The notes below the pieces were generated by a model. It made no database searches and had not been told where the DNA came from. It saw nothing but the letters and a program-made list of their open reading frames with translations. Shown here one piece after another: positions 1 through 10,698 of a stretch of DNA of 64,000 bases. The stretch's first letter is position 1. Each line of letters starts with the position of its first letter. Source of the stretch: Siphonodentalium dalli (lineage: Eukaryota; Mollusca; Scaphopoda; Gadilida; Siphonodentaliidae); contig CP136063.1 of the NCBI GenBank assembly GCA_032622095.1, positions 73,075,980 to 73,139,979 on the forward strand, in the 5' to 3' direction. Both the position numbers and the translations under genes were made by a program.

Positions 1-180
1 ATTATCTCGACGATACAGAGACACTACTGCTAAACCACTGGTCTGGCTGGACCAGGTTTAAACCAGAGATAACGAATGCGTCACTTAGACCTGCGGTCTG
101 GGGTTTAAACCTCGGATTTTTCCGACTCACGTCGGTTTAAACCTAGAGGTTTACGTAGACCAGGTTTAAACCTGAGATGA
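1..180. repeat. Cluster of palindromic GGTTTAAACC motifs
   Basis: The palindrome GGTTTAAAC(C) occurs four times within about 120 bases (near 55, 102, 134 and 163). Two copies share a longer context: GACCAGGTTTAAACC followed by GAGATRACGAATSCG. No open frame of note covers it. The function is unknown; it could be a degenerate tandem repeat or the end of a foldback element. Confidence 0.6.
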
Positions 181-199
181 CGAATCCGGCCTAATTATT

Positions 200-536
200 C
201 TCAATCTATTCATACATCATTCTCCCCCGCCCATATTGTTTTGGGCGCCTTTATTGTCTTATCTATGACATGTATGATCTAACCCCCGTTATTGTATAAA
301 GCCCTTAACTGGCTATTGAGAACAATTTGTCATATGTGCCCTACGATATGGTATACTACTGTTTTCTTGCTTTACTCCCTAATAACTATAACTGGGTCCA
401 TAACCCGGCGCACAGTTGAGGTCGTGAAATGCCATGCATGAACCAGCATGTATCAATAATAAATCAACAATCCTTATTTAATGATGCATCCAAGATCAAC
501 CCTATATTCTGGGACAGTTCAATCGGTCTGAATATT

Positions 537-572
<36 letters not shown>

Positions 573-1100
573 TTGTCAGTAGGGTACAGGGATTTGTGTA
601 CAGGGACCGGAGAAAGAGATTGCTATTACTGAAAGGGTAATACCCTACATGTATATGAATAGCCACCCATTATACAACGGGTAAATGACTATTGTCGGCC
701 TCGCCCGCTACCAGAATTACACATATAGTGTCGATCGGTGGAATCCTTAACAATTACGAGAAACGCCACGCCCAAAAATACAACGAACGCCTCCCGTGCC
801 TTTAAACAGATATAGTGTTTACGACGGAAAAGGTTAAATTTCGAATGACACTAATAACAATCTGATTTTGTTTGATGTGTGAATGTTATCACCGGTTTGT
901 ATGTTAATGCATGTTGAAATTCGAATATATATTATGATAATTGAAAAACATGACTTGATGATAAAGAACTCTTATCATAAACCGTCGGTCTACTCCATTG
1001 GGTGTTTCGATGTTATACGGAAAAACACATTTACACTCAATCCGTTTTGAAAGAATATATCTGTCCCGTTAATCTCGAAAAAATAAGTTAACATAAATAG
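200..1100. other. No gene seen; contains a (TA)n microsatellite
   Basis: This is A+T-rich sequence with no convincing coding frame. A (TA)n tract spans about 537-569; the short open frame running through it is not coding-like. Nothing else was identified. Confidence 0.6.
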
Positions 1101-1207
1101 GCCAGATGTTTGCGAGATATGTGGACTTATTGTCCATTGTCTTTATCTTAATTGGGTCTTTTATATAGTTATGATTTCGTCTGTGTAGAATTGTCACGAA
1201 CACTTAC

Positions 1208-1345
1208 GATTCAACAACATTGACTTCGGACAACACAAAGTCTATAGTATGGTCGGGAATCTCTCCCTCTATGAACACAGTTTGGTATATGTCTTCCTCC
1301 ATAATAACCCATTTGTTCGTGGAAAGTTCCACAAGAGCAGGTTGT
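1208..1345 (-). CDS. Internal exon of an unrecognised gene (copy 1 of a tandem exon array)
   Basis: On the minus strand this 138-bp segment is bounded by an acceptor (TTGTTTTAG) and a donor (GTAAGT). It is open throughout and its length is a multiple of three with matching end phases, so it is a symmetric exon. The product starts near QPALVELSTNKWV and continues through EEDIYQTVF and GEIPDHTIDFVL. A diverged copy lies about 280 bases further along (1484-1622), and the flanking intron sequence is repeated as well, so the exon was multiplied by tandem duplication. I do not recognise the family. Conservation of splice sites and protein pattern between copies argues for real coding ancestry. The rest of the gene is not visible. 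Confidence 0.5.
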
Positions 1346-1483
1346 CTAAAACAATATAAATATAATCTCAGATCTAATGCGACAAACAAGAGATATGTGG
1401 ACTTATTTTCCATTGTTTTTATCTTAATTGGATCTTTTATATAGTTATGATTTCGTTTGTGTATAATTGTCATGAATACTTAC

Positions 1484-1622
1484 GCTTGTATAACGTCAAC
1501 CCCACACAACACGAAAATCGATCGTGTGGTCGGGTATCTCTCCGTCTATGAATAGTGTTTGATATAAGTCTTCTGTCATTGTGACCCATTCTTTTGCAGA
1601 CAGTTCTACAAGAGCTGGTTGT
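1484..1622 (-). pseudogene. Second copy of the unknown exon, with a 1-bp frameshift
   Basis: This is a paralogue of the 1208-1345 exon, with the same acceptor (TTCTTTTAG) and donor (GTAAGT). It reads QPALVELSAKEWV, then EDLYQTLFIDGEIPDHTIDF. It is 139 bp instead of 138: an extra T after HTIDF shifts the frame into a stop. Without that base the frame would stay open to the donor, so the damage looks recent or could be a sequence error. Confidence 0.5.
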
Positions 1623-1865
1623 CTAAAAGAATAATGTTAATATGTTTTAAGATATAATCGCAGATATAATGCGACAAACAAGAGATATGTTGAAAACAGT
1701 GATAGAGAAAGAAGTTAAATATGAAGAAAATAGAAAACGGAATAGAGGCCTTTATCCACTGATTTCCTTGTCTTTTTGCTAACGTACTTCAAAATGTCAA
1801 TTCAACACCCATTACAATTGTGACAGTGATCAGACCAACAGTATAGCCTGCAGTATGTGCTATAA

Positions 1866-2263
1866 ACTCGTCGACAAAATACCAATTTTATCGGCTGATT
1901 AAAACAGAATTTGAATCCGAAAAATACATTGCGAAATTGACAACAAACGAGGCATTAACTCTTATTAAATTTCGAACCCGAAATCATTGACTAGCGATAG
2001 AAACTTCTTCATAGAGAAATTTTCCAACAGATACAAAGTGCACATTATGTGGAAACTTTACTGGAAATGAATACCATACTTTGTTAGTGTGCGAAAGTAT
2101 AAATAGTGCCCGATCTAAATTTGTTGCGAAATTTTATTATACTCAACCAGATGAACGAAAACTTGCACTTATCATGCAAAATAATAACAAAAAGGTGATG
2201 CACAATGTTTATCGTCTCGTAAAAGAGATAAATAACCTTACTGAAAAAGTAAAGCTAACCTGA
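1866..2263 (+). pseudogene. 3' end of a non-LTR retrotransposon ORF2 (C-terminal zinc knuckle)
   Basis: One frame reads KYQFYRLIKTEFESEKYIA, then LIKFRTRNH, then LAIET, then RNFPTDTKCTLCGNF, then GNEYHTLLVC and a tail ending KVKLT at a TGA (2261-2263). The C-x2-C-x(n)-H-x4-C pattern, preceded by KFRTRNH, is the usual end of LINE-type reverse transcriptase polyproteins in invertebrates. Two in-frame stops (after FRTRNH and after LAIETSS) show it is dead. The 5' part (endonuclease and RT core) is missing, as expected for a truncated insertion. The assignment rests on motif recall. Confidence 0.75.
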
Positions 2264-3205
2264 ATTAAACGATTATATCTCACTACCCCCGTAGGTACCA
2301 CATGTATGGGGGAAAATGTTGTACTGCAGGCAATTTCAAGCCTGTGGAGATGAACACCGACCGCGAAGCGGTTGCTTTTATCTTCATAACACCCTGTATC
2401 ATGTGTTGAAAGTATAAGCCAGGAATATTGAGCCCATCCCACCCGGTATTACAGTGGTGGAGTCGTACCCCCCCCCCCAATCCGCCCGTGACATATGCCT
2501 TATATGGGTCAATGCATGTAATATGTATACATAAATATAATATGTGTCTATGCCATGCCCGTATATATATACTCGGGAGTTTACATTGAAATGTGCATGT
2601 CAGGATATAATCATTCACACGCATGCACATGTATGGTATAATATTTTCGATGATTATCGATACATATTTTAAACGAAATACAAAGCCACATACATGGCTA
2701 AAGAAAAGAAACGTACAAACTTGGTTGTAAAACGCATATCTTAATTCTCAAATGTATAATAGTCGCATATAAAGCTCATCTATATCCAAAAAAACTGGAT
2801 ATATACACCATGCATATGTGATAATCCGAGTAATTTATCCAGAATGCATAATTAATGGAAATAAATAGAACAAACTTGCATCGCACTCAGTCATTTCGCA
2901 TCGATGATTGGCCCAGAGTTAGCGCACGGGTGATTTAATATCACGTGACAAATCATAACGGGATGGCTGACCTGTACGACGTCCTGGCGTATGCACGCAC
3001 ACCACATAAGAGATCGTAGAAAGCATGCGAGAAACCCCTCTCTTATGATATATAGGCATTGTTTGATATTTGTTCGCCAACATAGACGATGCGACGGAAC
3101 CAGTCCGCATTTAAATGTATACGAACCGTATTTAATTGAATCAATTACATTTCTTTACTATATAAATTACGAATGTGGTCTTGGACTATATGAAATTCAT
3201 TATGT
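2264..3205. other. No gene seen
   Basis: This stretch has no supported coding region. It contains a C-run at about 2469-2479 and otherwise unremarkable A+T-rich sequence. Open frames here are short and overlap on both strands. Confidence 0.5.
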
Positions 3206-3210
3206 GAATC

Positions 3211-3412
3211 CGCGTGAGGGCCCGGGGTAGAATAGGCCTACCGCCCTACTGCGAGGGGTAAAACTCCCCTAATGTGGCACCCTGTTTGCCGTGGGGTGCA
3301 TCCCGTGAGGTGTGGTGTGTAAGTCCTGGAGGTACTAGGGCGGTTGTATCACGTGAGGCATCGACCTGCGGATACAACTTAGCTCATGGTCCTCTTCGGT
3401 TCTTGGGCCGAG
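3211..3412 (+). repeat. GC-rich dispersed repeat R1 (copy at 19141-19335)
   Basis: The block begins GGCCCGGGGTAGA and runs through CCTACCGCCC, TGCGAGGGGTAAA and CCCTGTTTGCCGTGGGGTGC. It is closely matched at 19141-19335 and has much higher G+C than its surroundings. It may be the untranslated end of a retroelement, but no coding frame proves this. Confidence 0.7.
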
Positions 3413-3960
3413 ATGTTGGCGAATGCTTTATAAGTTATTCTATATATGGGATTAGTATTATAGTGATCTTCGGCAAAATCGGGGATACATGGAAATTTAA
3501 TACCTGGATGTCGATTGTGAACCCACAGTCAGTGTACATACATTTTGAGTTTTCCATGCGATGGGATTCGACTCAAGCAGCAGATGCCGGTGGTATGTCG
3601 GCCCAAACATCTGGTAGTAGATGGATTAGATGAGCCCGATGAGATTCGACTCGAGCAGATGTTGGTGGTGTGTCGGTACAGACATCTAGGTGCATGGATG
3701 TGATGAGCCCGATGGGGCGCGGCAGGTGCTGGTGGTATGTCGGCACAGGAATACGGCGGTGAATGGAAATGATGGGCTCGATGGGGTACGGCTCGAGCGA
3801 CAGATACGGGTGGTGTATCGGCCCAGCATCCGGTGGAATGAATATGATGCATGGGTGTAATTCCGGATCAGTAGACCCCACCATATGAATGGACAAAGTC
3901 ACGCCATCGATAGATGGTCAGGCCAAAGGGGAGAAGAGAGAAGGACTGGTGCATACAAGG
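3405..3960 (+). repeat. Dispersed repeat R2 with internal ~70-bp tandem units (copy at 17430-17945)
   Basis: It starts GGGCCGAGATGTTGGCGAAT and carries imperfect repeats of about 70 bp built on GATGGGATTCGACTCGAGCA, GGTGGTRTGTCGG and ATGTGATGAGCCCGATGG. The same block with fewer units lies at 17430-17945. Open frames on the minus strand are Pro/His-rich translations of the repeat and are not believed. Confidence 0.7.
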
Positions 3961-4556
3961 GGCATGGATACGGGCTAACCAGATATACGTTTTGAAATAT
4001 AAATTTGTTGACCATTGCAGGCCAGCGGACACCTGCTCGATCGTATGGATAATAGAATTTCACCAAAATGTGAGCTGGAAATGTTGGTACACTCGCCCAC
4101 AGATCAAAATGGGGGAAGACGCATGGAGTTGATCAATTTTATGTACATGTATTTGAACGTCAGTATAGTTTATTGTTGCAAGAACATTTCCGCTTCATAT
4201 TCGGTTTTGTTTTGGCATCGACATCGACGCCAGCGAGCCGAACAATATTTGGTAAGCGGACACTCCCGTTCGGATCCAGATTGGCATTCCACGGTGTCCG
4301 TTTTTTCGCCTAAAAAACCGAGACATTGCTGACAGGTGGCACATTTGGTCTTTCACCACTTTCTTCATTTCCTCACTTGCCATCGACATGCTTCTGGTGT
4401 GCGCGTAGGTAATTGAATATGCATGTTCTCCTCCCCTGCCAGCTCGTCCTATCTGCTGCCAAAAATTGATCAGTCGTTCGGCAGCACCGAAATGGATTAC
4501 ATACATAACATCAGGTATGTCCACCCCATTCCCAGGGCTATAGTTGCTATCAGGCA

Positions 4557-5571
4557 CCTGTGGATATAAACACATCAATTTAAGTGAGTTCCCCTTAACA
4601 GTTTGTATCTATATTGCAATAATATATAGTGAAGCCGAAACTTTCCTTTGAGAACACGCTTTACAGAAAATGTAACCACACGCATCAATACCCTTTAGAC
4701 ATGATCAAATTTAACGCGAAGCAACGGTCAGTATTCATCGAAAACAACAATAACAAAATTCAGCAATCGCAAGTCCTTTAAATAATGGCGTGACGTCATC
4801 GCACGCGCTAATATTACACGTGTGCATGTCTTACCAATAATTAAGAAGCTGGTTTTGTGGGTTAATTATGTGATAAATAGAGGATCTCAAATGAGTTACT
4901 ATTTTATACGGAATTTATCAACCGAGTTCACTAAATTCGATTTACCGAGGCTCAAATAGAATTCAGTGGACGAGATTGATAAATAGCGCCTAAAATAGAA
5001 CGAGTTTGAGATACTTTTATCACATGATGAAATAAACGCGAAGTATTCATCGAAAAAAACAATCTTCAACTTCAGCGATCGCAAGTCATTTAAATAATGG
5101 CGTGACATCATCGCACGCGCTAATATATTACACGTGTGTCTTACCAATAATTATGAAACTGGTTTTGTGGGTTAATTATGTGATAAATGTTAATATGTAA
5201 TATATGTATATTGTATATGGCATCTGCCCTACTCAAATGTGTGTATTATGTCAGTAAACTTTAGTTATATATCCATATCAGAATTACCTCGCGTGCTGCT
5301 CTTTTTATAACATTTATGGAAGTAACTAATTATTTTTGTGTGACCTGTTCGACCACCTGGTTTAAAATAGGTGACATGGCTTCAATTGTAAAACATCCAA
5401 TTCTAGCTATACTTATTAAGAACATTATACAACAATACGTGGGTCTTTCGCGAATAATTCCGTAATGCGCTTGCCCATATATGTGTAAGTGATAGTGTAA
5501 ATCTTCCTCGTCTCTGTATATAGATGTCAGCACAATCAGTGTGAGTTGATACATCTAAATCAACTATAACC
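4557..5571. repeat. Helicase intron with a ~320-bp tandem duplication and TGACGTCA sites
   Basis: Two related blocks (about 4700-4870 and 5030-5190) share AACGCGAAG, the AAATAATGGCGTGAC segment and GTGGGTTAATTATGTGATAA. The first carries the palindrome TGACGTCA at 4791-4798; the second has TGACATCA. Between them an inverted repeat (TTTATCAACCGAG near 4915, CGAGATTGATAAA near 4984) could form a hairpin. The same arrangement recurs in copies B and C. Confidence 0.65.
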
Positions 5572-5884
5572 TTATGTGGCTCGTCGGCTGAACGAACTCC
5601 TTCAATACTGTGTCTCTGATGGAGTCTTTGGTTGATTTGTGATACATATCGACTCGTCGCTTCGGTGTGCCCTTTGGTCCAGAGACTTGGTTTTTCTGAT
5701 TATGGCCACTCCCAGGTAAAGATATAGCTTTGCTCACGCATTTATTGTCCTGTTGGTGGAAATATTGAAATTCTTATATTATTATGAACTAACAAATAAA
5801 TAATTATGGTCATGGATTCGGATGGGAACTACACACATCCTATAAGAACTATGTCTAACCAAATTGTTTTTCGTGGGTTTTTCA

Positions 5885-5935
5885 TTTGCACAATAGGGGG
5901 TAGCAGGAAGACAGCCCGATAGGGCTAGGCTAACC
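5885..5935 (+). repeat. Hairpin of a presumed LINE/SINE 3' end inside copy A
   Basis: GGGGGTAGCAGGAAGACAGC, then CCGATAGGGCT and AACCCCC, form a hairpin-like tail. Equivalent copies lie at about 9755-9800 and 25365-25410. A diverged stand-alone version is at 53600-53655 (GGGGACAACAGGAAGACGGC). This looks like the 3' end of a retroposon inserted before the composite unit multiplied. Confidence 0.5.
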
Positions 5936-6871
5936 CCCAACAATATATACAGCATTTATATTATTATATGTTACTGTCATTGTATTATTCATGTGTATAT
6001 TGTAAATAAATTATCCTATAGACAGAACCAAATTGAAGAACTAACCGGTTCTTCGTAAACCAACTCATTTATCACGACATGTAGTCTAACGATAACAGTT
6101 ATGGTCGTTATTAAACGATACCGACGTTCAACCTTCTTGGACATTTATATACAAACATTTCATAAATATTATTTCTCCAAAACAAATTAACATAAATTGG
6201 TTATTTTGCTAATTTGCATTGCAAATGAATGGATGAAATATTATATTATGCAATTGTCGCATTCTGTCGAAGGTGAATGATTGGTTTGAAAGATTTACAC
6301 GAAGAATACCAAATAGTGTGCAGATATGTCATAGCTGAGCGCACTATGTATGTTTACCTGCAAAACACAATCATTTTTGGCGGATCTTATTTTACCATTG
6401 CCTGGACAATCCAGTCGAGGTTCTTGTGTTTCTCGGATGTTTCGGCGATATGAATAAAAAGTTTAGGCCTGGAAACGACATCATATATCATTAGGACGAG
6501 CATTATAAACTAATATCTCACTTTAAAAATAACCTCTACTTTTGCTTCAGTATCAAATCTCCGATTGTAGAACATATTGACCCTATTTATTTTTGACACC
6601 AGTACTCTGGTGTGATCAGACAACAAACATATATATATACCATAAATAGCCACAATGGAAGAGAAATCGAACAGTAAGTGAACCAGTTTTCACGAATGAA
6701 TGATTTGCAATTTTGGGGGTGGACAGACCGGGACTGGCCATGAGATTACATTACAAAATAGGGGTGTATATTTTTCAGGGTTAAGATAATAATGCACAAA
6801 AATCACATTTAAATAGAATATAATTACTTATCTATTTACATTTTATAAACTATTTACAAGAAGACCAGTCT

Positions 6872-8030
6872 TTAATTCTTTTTTTGTGTGGGTTTTTGAC
6901 GCTTTTTCGGCGAACTAAAATCAGGATCGTCTGACATGTCGCTCCACGCCAAATATGGAATGTTCCGTTTCCTTTTGCTCGACCGTCCAGATTTGGCCAC
7001 GAATATTGCGTCCCCATTAACTTGTGAAGAAACCCTGGGCACATTCAAATTTACATTTGTTTTTTTATTTGTGATCTTTTCCATCGACACGAACTTTGCA
7101 GGACATATGTGCATTTCACGTTTAGATAGTTTTTGTTTTGTTGTCACGTTCGAGATCTGGATATTCAGAAATATCATTTGAGCCCTCCGGTGGTGGCGGT
7201 TGAGAATCGGTCCCGCTTTCGATTATTTCTGGCGACGACCCGGGTACAGTGCGTTCAGTGGACGGAGCAGTTATTGTAGTCGACCCTGATTTATTTGAAA
7301 CAGAATCGGTGTTGGTTGAAAGGTGGAAATCAGTTTCAATTTGACTGGGAATCAAAAGTTCCCCTTGAGTGCCTGTACCACTAGAATGACTATCCTTTGG
7401 AATTATAAGCGATGCGTTAAAATCGTCGGGCCAAGTGTCGAAAATTGGCAAGGAGTAAGTATATTTATTTGGAGTGTCATTGTTTCCATTGATGTCCAAT
7501 TTGTATATAGATTGCATATAGAATAATTGAACCGAAAGATCCTTTCCTCGATTGAAATTTCTGTATAATATGTGGCAACGGTGGCTTTCGAGAGTACTTA
7601 AAGTGCAGCCACTCATTCTGCTGAAGTAGTCTTTCACGTGTTTCCATGAAGATTCAATTGTATTAGTATTTACTGAATAGATTTCCCCGGTTGTTTCATC
7701 CTTATATTTATGCATAATTCATATTGATGAAGGACGTTGAAATGTCTATAGCCATGATCATTCAAATTGATATATCCGCTCCAGCCATCACTAAGAATAG
7801 TTGACCCGGTTTGGACATATGTTGTGATTATTGAGCGCAAAGTGTCTTGGTCCCGATTGAAGACTTGGAATAACAAAAGTCTCTGACTTTCGGTCTCGAC
7901 CAAATATCCACAGGGCCATACCCTTTCGTTTGCCTTTCCCGTACTTCGATATGCGGCCAAAATAAGGTTCATCTATCTGTATTGTTCCCGATAGTTTTTT
8001 ATTTTGGATGTTTTTCCAATAAAATTCCAT
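6872..8030 (-). pseudogene. Merlin (ISXO2-like DDE) transposase, copy A
   Basis: The coding line on the minus strand runs MEFYWKNIQ, GTIQIDEPYFGRISKYGKG, ALWIFG, TILSDGWSGY, then YSVNTNTIESSWKHVKDYF. These carry the expected D, D and E of the ISXO2-like/Merlin DDE triad. The frame changes several times (near WIFG and after FNVLHQ), so no intact enzyme is encoded. After the catalytic core there is an unusual tail: Ser/Thr-rich, then PPPPEG, then basic stretches (SSKRKRN, SPKKRQ) that resemble nuclear localisation signals. The N-terminal zinc ribbon is missing because the copy is truncated at 8030, where it abuts the helicase end of copy B. Confidence 0.8.
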
Positions 8031-8033
8031 AGT

Positions 8034-10327
8034 TTATTGTTGCAAGAACATTTCCGCTTCATATTCGGTTTTGTTTTGGCATCGACATCGACGCCAGCAA
8101 GCCGAACAATATTTGGTAAGCGACACTCCCGTTCGGATCCAGATTGGCATTCCACGGTGTCCGTTTTTTCGCCTAAAAAACCGAGACATTGCTGACAGGT
8201 GGCAAATTTGGTCTTTCACCACTTTCTTCATTTCCTCACTTGCCATCGACATGCTTCTGGCGTGCGCGTAGGTAATTGAATATGCATGTTCTCCTCCCCT
8301 GCCAGATCGTCCTATCTGCTGCCAAAAATTGATCAGTCGTTCGGCAGCACCGAAATGGATTACATACATAACATCAGGTATGTCCACCCCATTCCCAGGG
8401 CTATAGTTGCTATCAGGCACCTGTGGATATAAACACATCAATTTAAGTGAGTTCCCCTTAACAGTTTGTATCTATATTGCAATAATATATAGTGAAGCCG
8501 AAACTTTCCTTTGAGAACACGCTTTACATAAAATGTAACCACACGCATCAATACCCTTTATGACATGATCAAATTTAACGCGAAGCAACGGGCAGAATTC
8601 ATCGAAAACAACAATAACAAAATTCAGCAATCGCAAGTCCTTTAAATAATGGCGTGACGTCATCGCACGCGCTAATATTACACGTGTGCATGTCTTAACA
8701 ATAATTAAGAAGCTGGTTTTGTGGGTTAATTATGTGATAAATAGAGGATCTCACATGAGTTACTATTTTATACGGAATTTATCAACCGAGTTCACTAAAT
8801 TCGATTTACCGAGGCTCAAATAGAATTCAGTGGACGAGATTGATAAATAGCGCCTAAAATAGAACGAGTTTGAGATACCTTTTATCACATGATCAAATAA
8901 ACGCGAAGTATTCATCGAAAAAAAAATAATCTTCAACTTCAGCGATCGCAAGTCATTTAAATAATGGCGTGACGTCATCGCACGCGCTAATATTACACGT
9001 GTGTCTTACCAATAATTATGAAACTGGTTTTGTGGGTTAATTATGTGATAAATGTTAATATGTAATATAAGTATATTGTATATGGCATCTGCCCTACTCA
9101 AATGTGTGTATTATGTCAGTAAACTTTAGTTATATATCCATATTACCTCGCGTGCTGCTCTTTTCATAACATTTATGGAAGTAACTAATTATTTTTGTGT
9201 GACCTGTTCGACCACCTGGTTTAAAATAGGTGACATGGCTTCAATTGTAAAACATCCAATTCTAGCTATACTTATTAAGAACATTATACAACAATACGTG
9301 GGTCTTTCGCGAATAATTCCGTAAAGCGCTTGCCCATATATGTGTAAGTGATAGAGTAAATGTTCCTCGTCTCTGTACATAGATGTCAGCACAATCAGTG
9401 TGAGTTTATAAATCTAAATCAACTATAACCATATGTGGCTCGTCGGCTGAACGAACTCCTTCAATACTGTGTCTCTGGTGGAGTCTTTGGTTGATTTGTG
9501 ATACATATCGACTCGTCGCTTCGGATGTGCCCTTTGGTCCAGAGACTTGGTTTTTCTGATTATGGCCACTCCCAGGTAAAGATATAGCTTTGCTCACGCG
9601 TGTATTGTCATGTTGGTGGAAATATTGAAATTCTTATATTATTATGAACTAACAAATAAATAATTATGGTCATGGATTCGGATGGGAACTACACACATCC
9701 TATAAGAACTATGTCTAACCAAATTGTTTTCCGTGGGTTTTTCATTTGCACAATAGGGGGTAGCAGGAAGACAGCCCGATAGAGCTAGGCTAACCCCCAA
9801 CAATATATACAGCATTTATATTATTATATGTTACTGTCATTGTATTATTCATGTGTATATTGTAAATAAATTATCCTATAGACAGAACCAAATTGTAGAA
9901 CTACCGGTTCTTCGTAAACCAACTCATGTATCACGACATGTAGTCTAACGATAAACAGCTATGATCGTTATTAACCGATACCGATATTGAACCTTCTTGG
10001 ACATTTATCTACAAACATTTCATAAATAATATTTCTCCAAAACAAATTAACATAAATTGGTTATTTTACTAATTTGCATTGCAAATGAATGGATGAAATA
10101 TTATATTATGCAATGGTCGCATGCTGTCGAAGGTGAATGATTAGTTTGAAAGATTTACACGAAGACTACCAAATAGTGTGCAGATATGTCATAGCTGAGC
10201 GCACTATGTATGTTTACCTGCAAAACACAATCATTTTTGGCGGATCTTATTTTACCATTGCCTGGACAATCCAGTCAGGTTCTTGTGTTTCTCGGATGTT
10301 TCGGCGATATGAATAAAAATGTTAGTC
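8034..10327 (-). pseudogene. RecQ-like helicase, three 3' exons (copy B)
   Basis: The exons correspond to those of copy A: 10218-10327, 9430-9609 and 8034-8420. Shared damage includes the stop before the KMIVFCR segment, the TGA after INA and the frameshift at GMG|VDI. Private damage includes loss of the acceptor of the middle exon (CAACAG in A, CAACAT here), a change at the donor edge (ATAAG to ATATG), a base deletion in the first exon and a further deletion in the Cys-rich tail. IGRSGRGGE replaces IGRAGRGGE in motif VI. Shared lesions show the sequence was already dead before the tandem duplication. Confidence 0.75.
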
Positions 10328-10698
10328 CTGGAAACGACATCATTTATCATTAGGACGAGCATTATAGACTAATATCTCACTTTAAAAATAACCTCTACTT
10401 TTGCTTCAATATCAAATGTCCGATTGGAGAACATATTGACCATATTTATTTTTGACCAGTACTCGGGTGTGATCAGACAACAAACATATATATATACCAT
10501 AAATAGCCACAATGCAAGAGAAATCGAACAGTCAGTGAACCAGTTTCACGAATGAATGATTTGCAATTTTGGGGGTGGACAGACCGGGACTGGCCATGAT
10601 ATATCATTACAAAATAGGGGTGTATATTTTTCAGCGTTAAGATAATAATGCACAAAAATCACATTTAAATAGAATATAATTACTTATCTATCTACATT

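Larger units (their letters stand above)
1105..1690. repeat. Tandem array of about 280-290 bp units carrying one exon each
   Basis: The intronic text GAGATATGTGGACTTATT recurs near 1115 and 1391, and a related start (GCGACAAACAAGAGATATG) recurs near 1379 and 1670. This marks two full units and the start of a third. Each full unit holds one copy of the 138-bp exon. Confidence 0.65.
4170..6468 (-). pseudogene. RecQ-like DNA helicase, three 3' exons (copy A)
   Basis: Read on the minus strand, exon 6358-6468 (acceptor TTTCCAG, donor GTAAAC) gives PKLFIHIAETSEKHKNLDWI, a stop, then KMIVFCR. Exon 5571-5749 completes IVFCRTINA with a TGA where a residue is expected, then KLYLYLG and VDMYHKSTKDSIRDTVLKEF. 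Exon 4170-4557 supplies CLIATIALGMG and VDIPDVMYVIHFG (motif V region), INFWQQIGRAGRGGE (motif VI) and a Cys-rich tail beginning CQQCLGFLGEK and ending FLQQ. In superfamily-2 helicases these segments form RecA-like domain 2. Motifs I-III (Walker A, DEAH) are absent. The two stops, a frameshift at GMG|VDI and another before the Cys-rich tail make it a pseudogene. The exon joins are in register with RecQ family order, so the call is firm although made by eye. Confidence 0.8.
4167..8030 (-). mobile_element. Composite Merlin-RecQ unit, copy A (5'-truncated)
   Basis: This is the left unit of a tandem pair. On the minus strand it holds a truncated Merlin transposase (6872-8030) followed by three RecQ-like helicase exons (6358-6468, 5571-5749, 4170-4557). 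The unit repeats at 8031 onward with an offset of 3864 bases. The junction at 8030/8031 joins the transposase text ATAAAATTCCAT directly to AGTTTATTGTTGCAAGAAC, the end of the next helicase copy. Relative to B and C, unit A lacks about 54 bp in the transposase tail. No terminal inverted repeats or target-site duplications could be assigned by eye. Confidence 0.75.

Noticed and set aside
3529-3902. Overlapping Pro/His-rich minus-strand frames of 107 and 109 codons
   Set aside because: They translate the ~70-bp tandem units of repeat R2 in two registers.
4791-4798. TGACGTCA considered as a CRE-type promoter element for the helicase or transposase
   Set aside because: It lies in an intron of a pseudogene, within a duplicated block, and not upstream of any start. 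Its conservation follows copy history.
5330-5554. 74-codon minus-strand frame repeated in copies B and C
   Set aside because: It is intronic sequence of the helicase pseudogene. Conservation reflects shared descent of the composite units.
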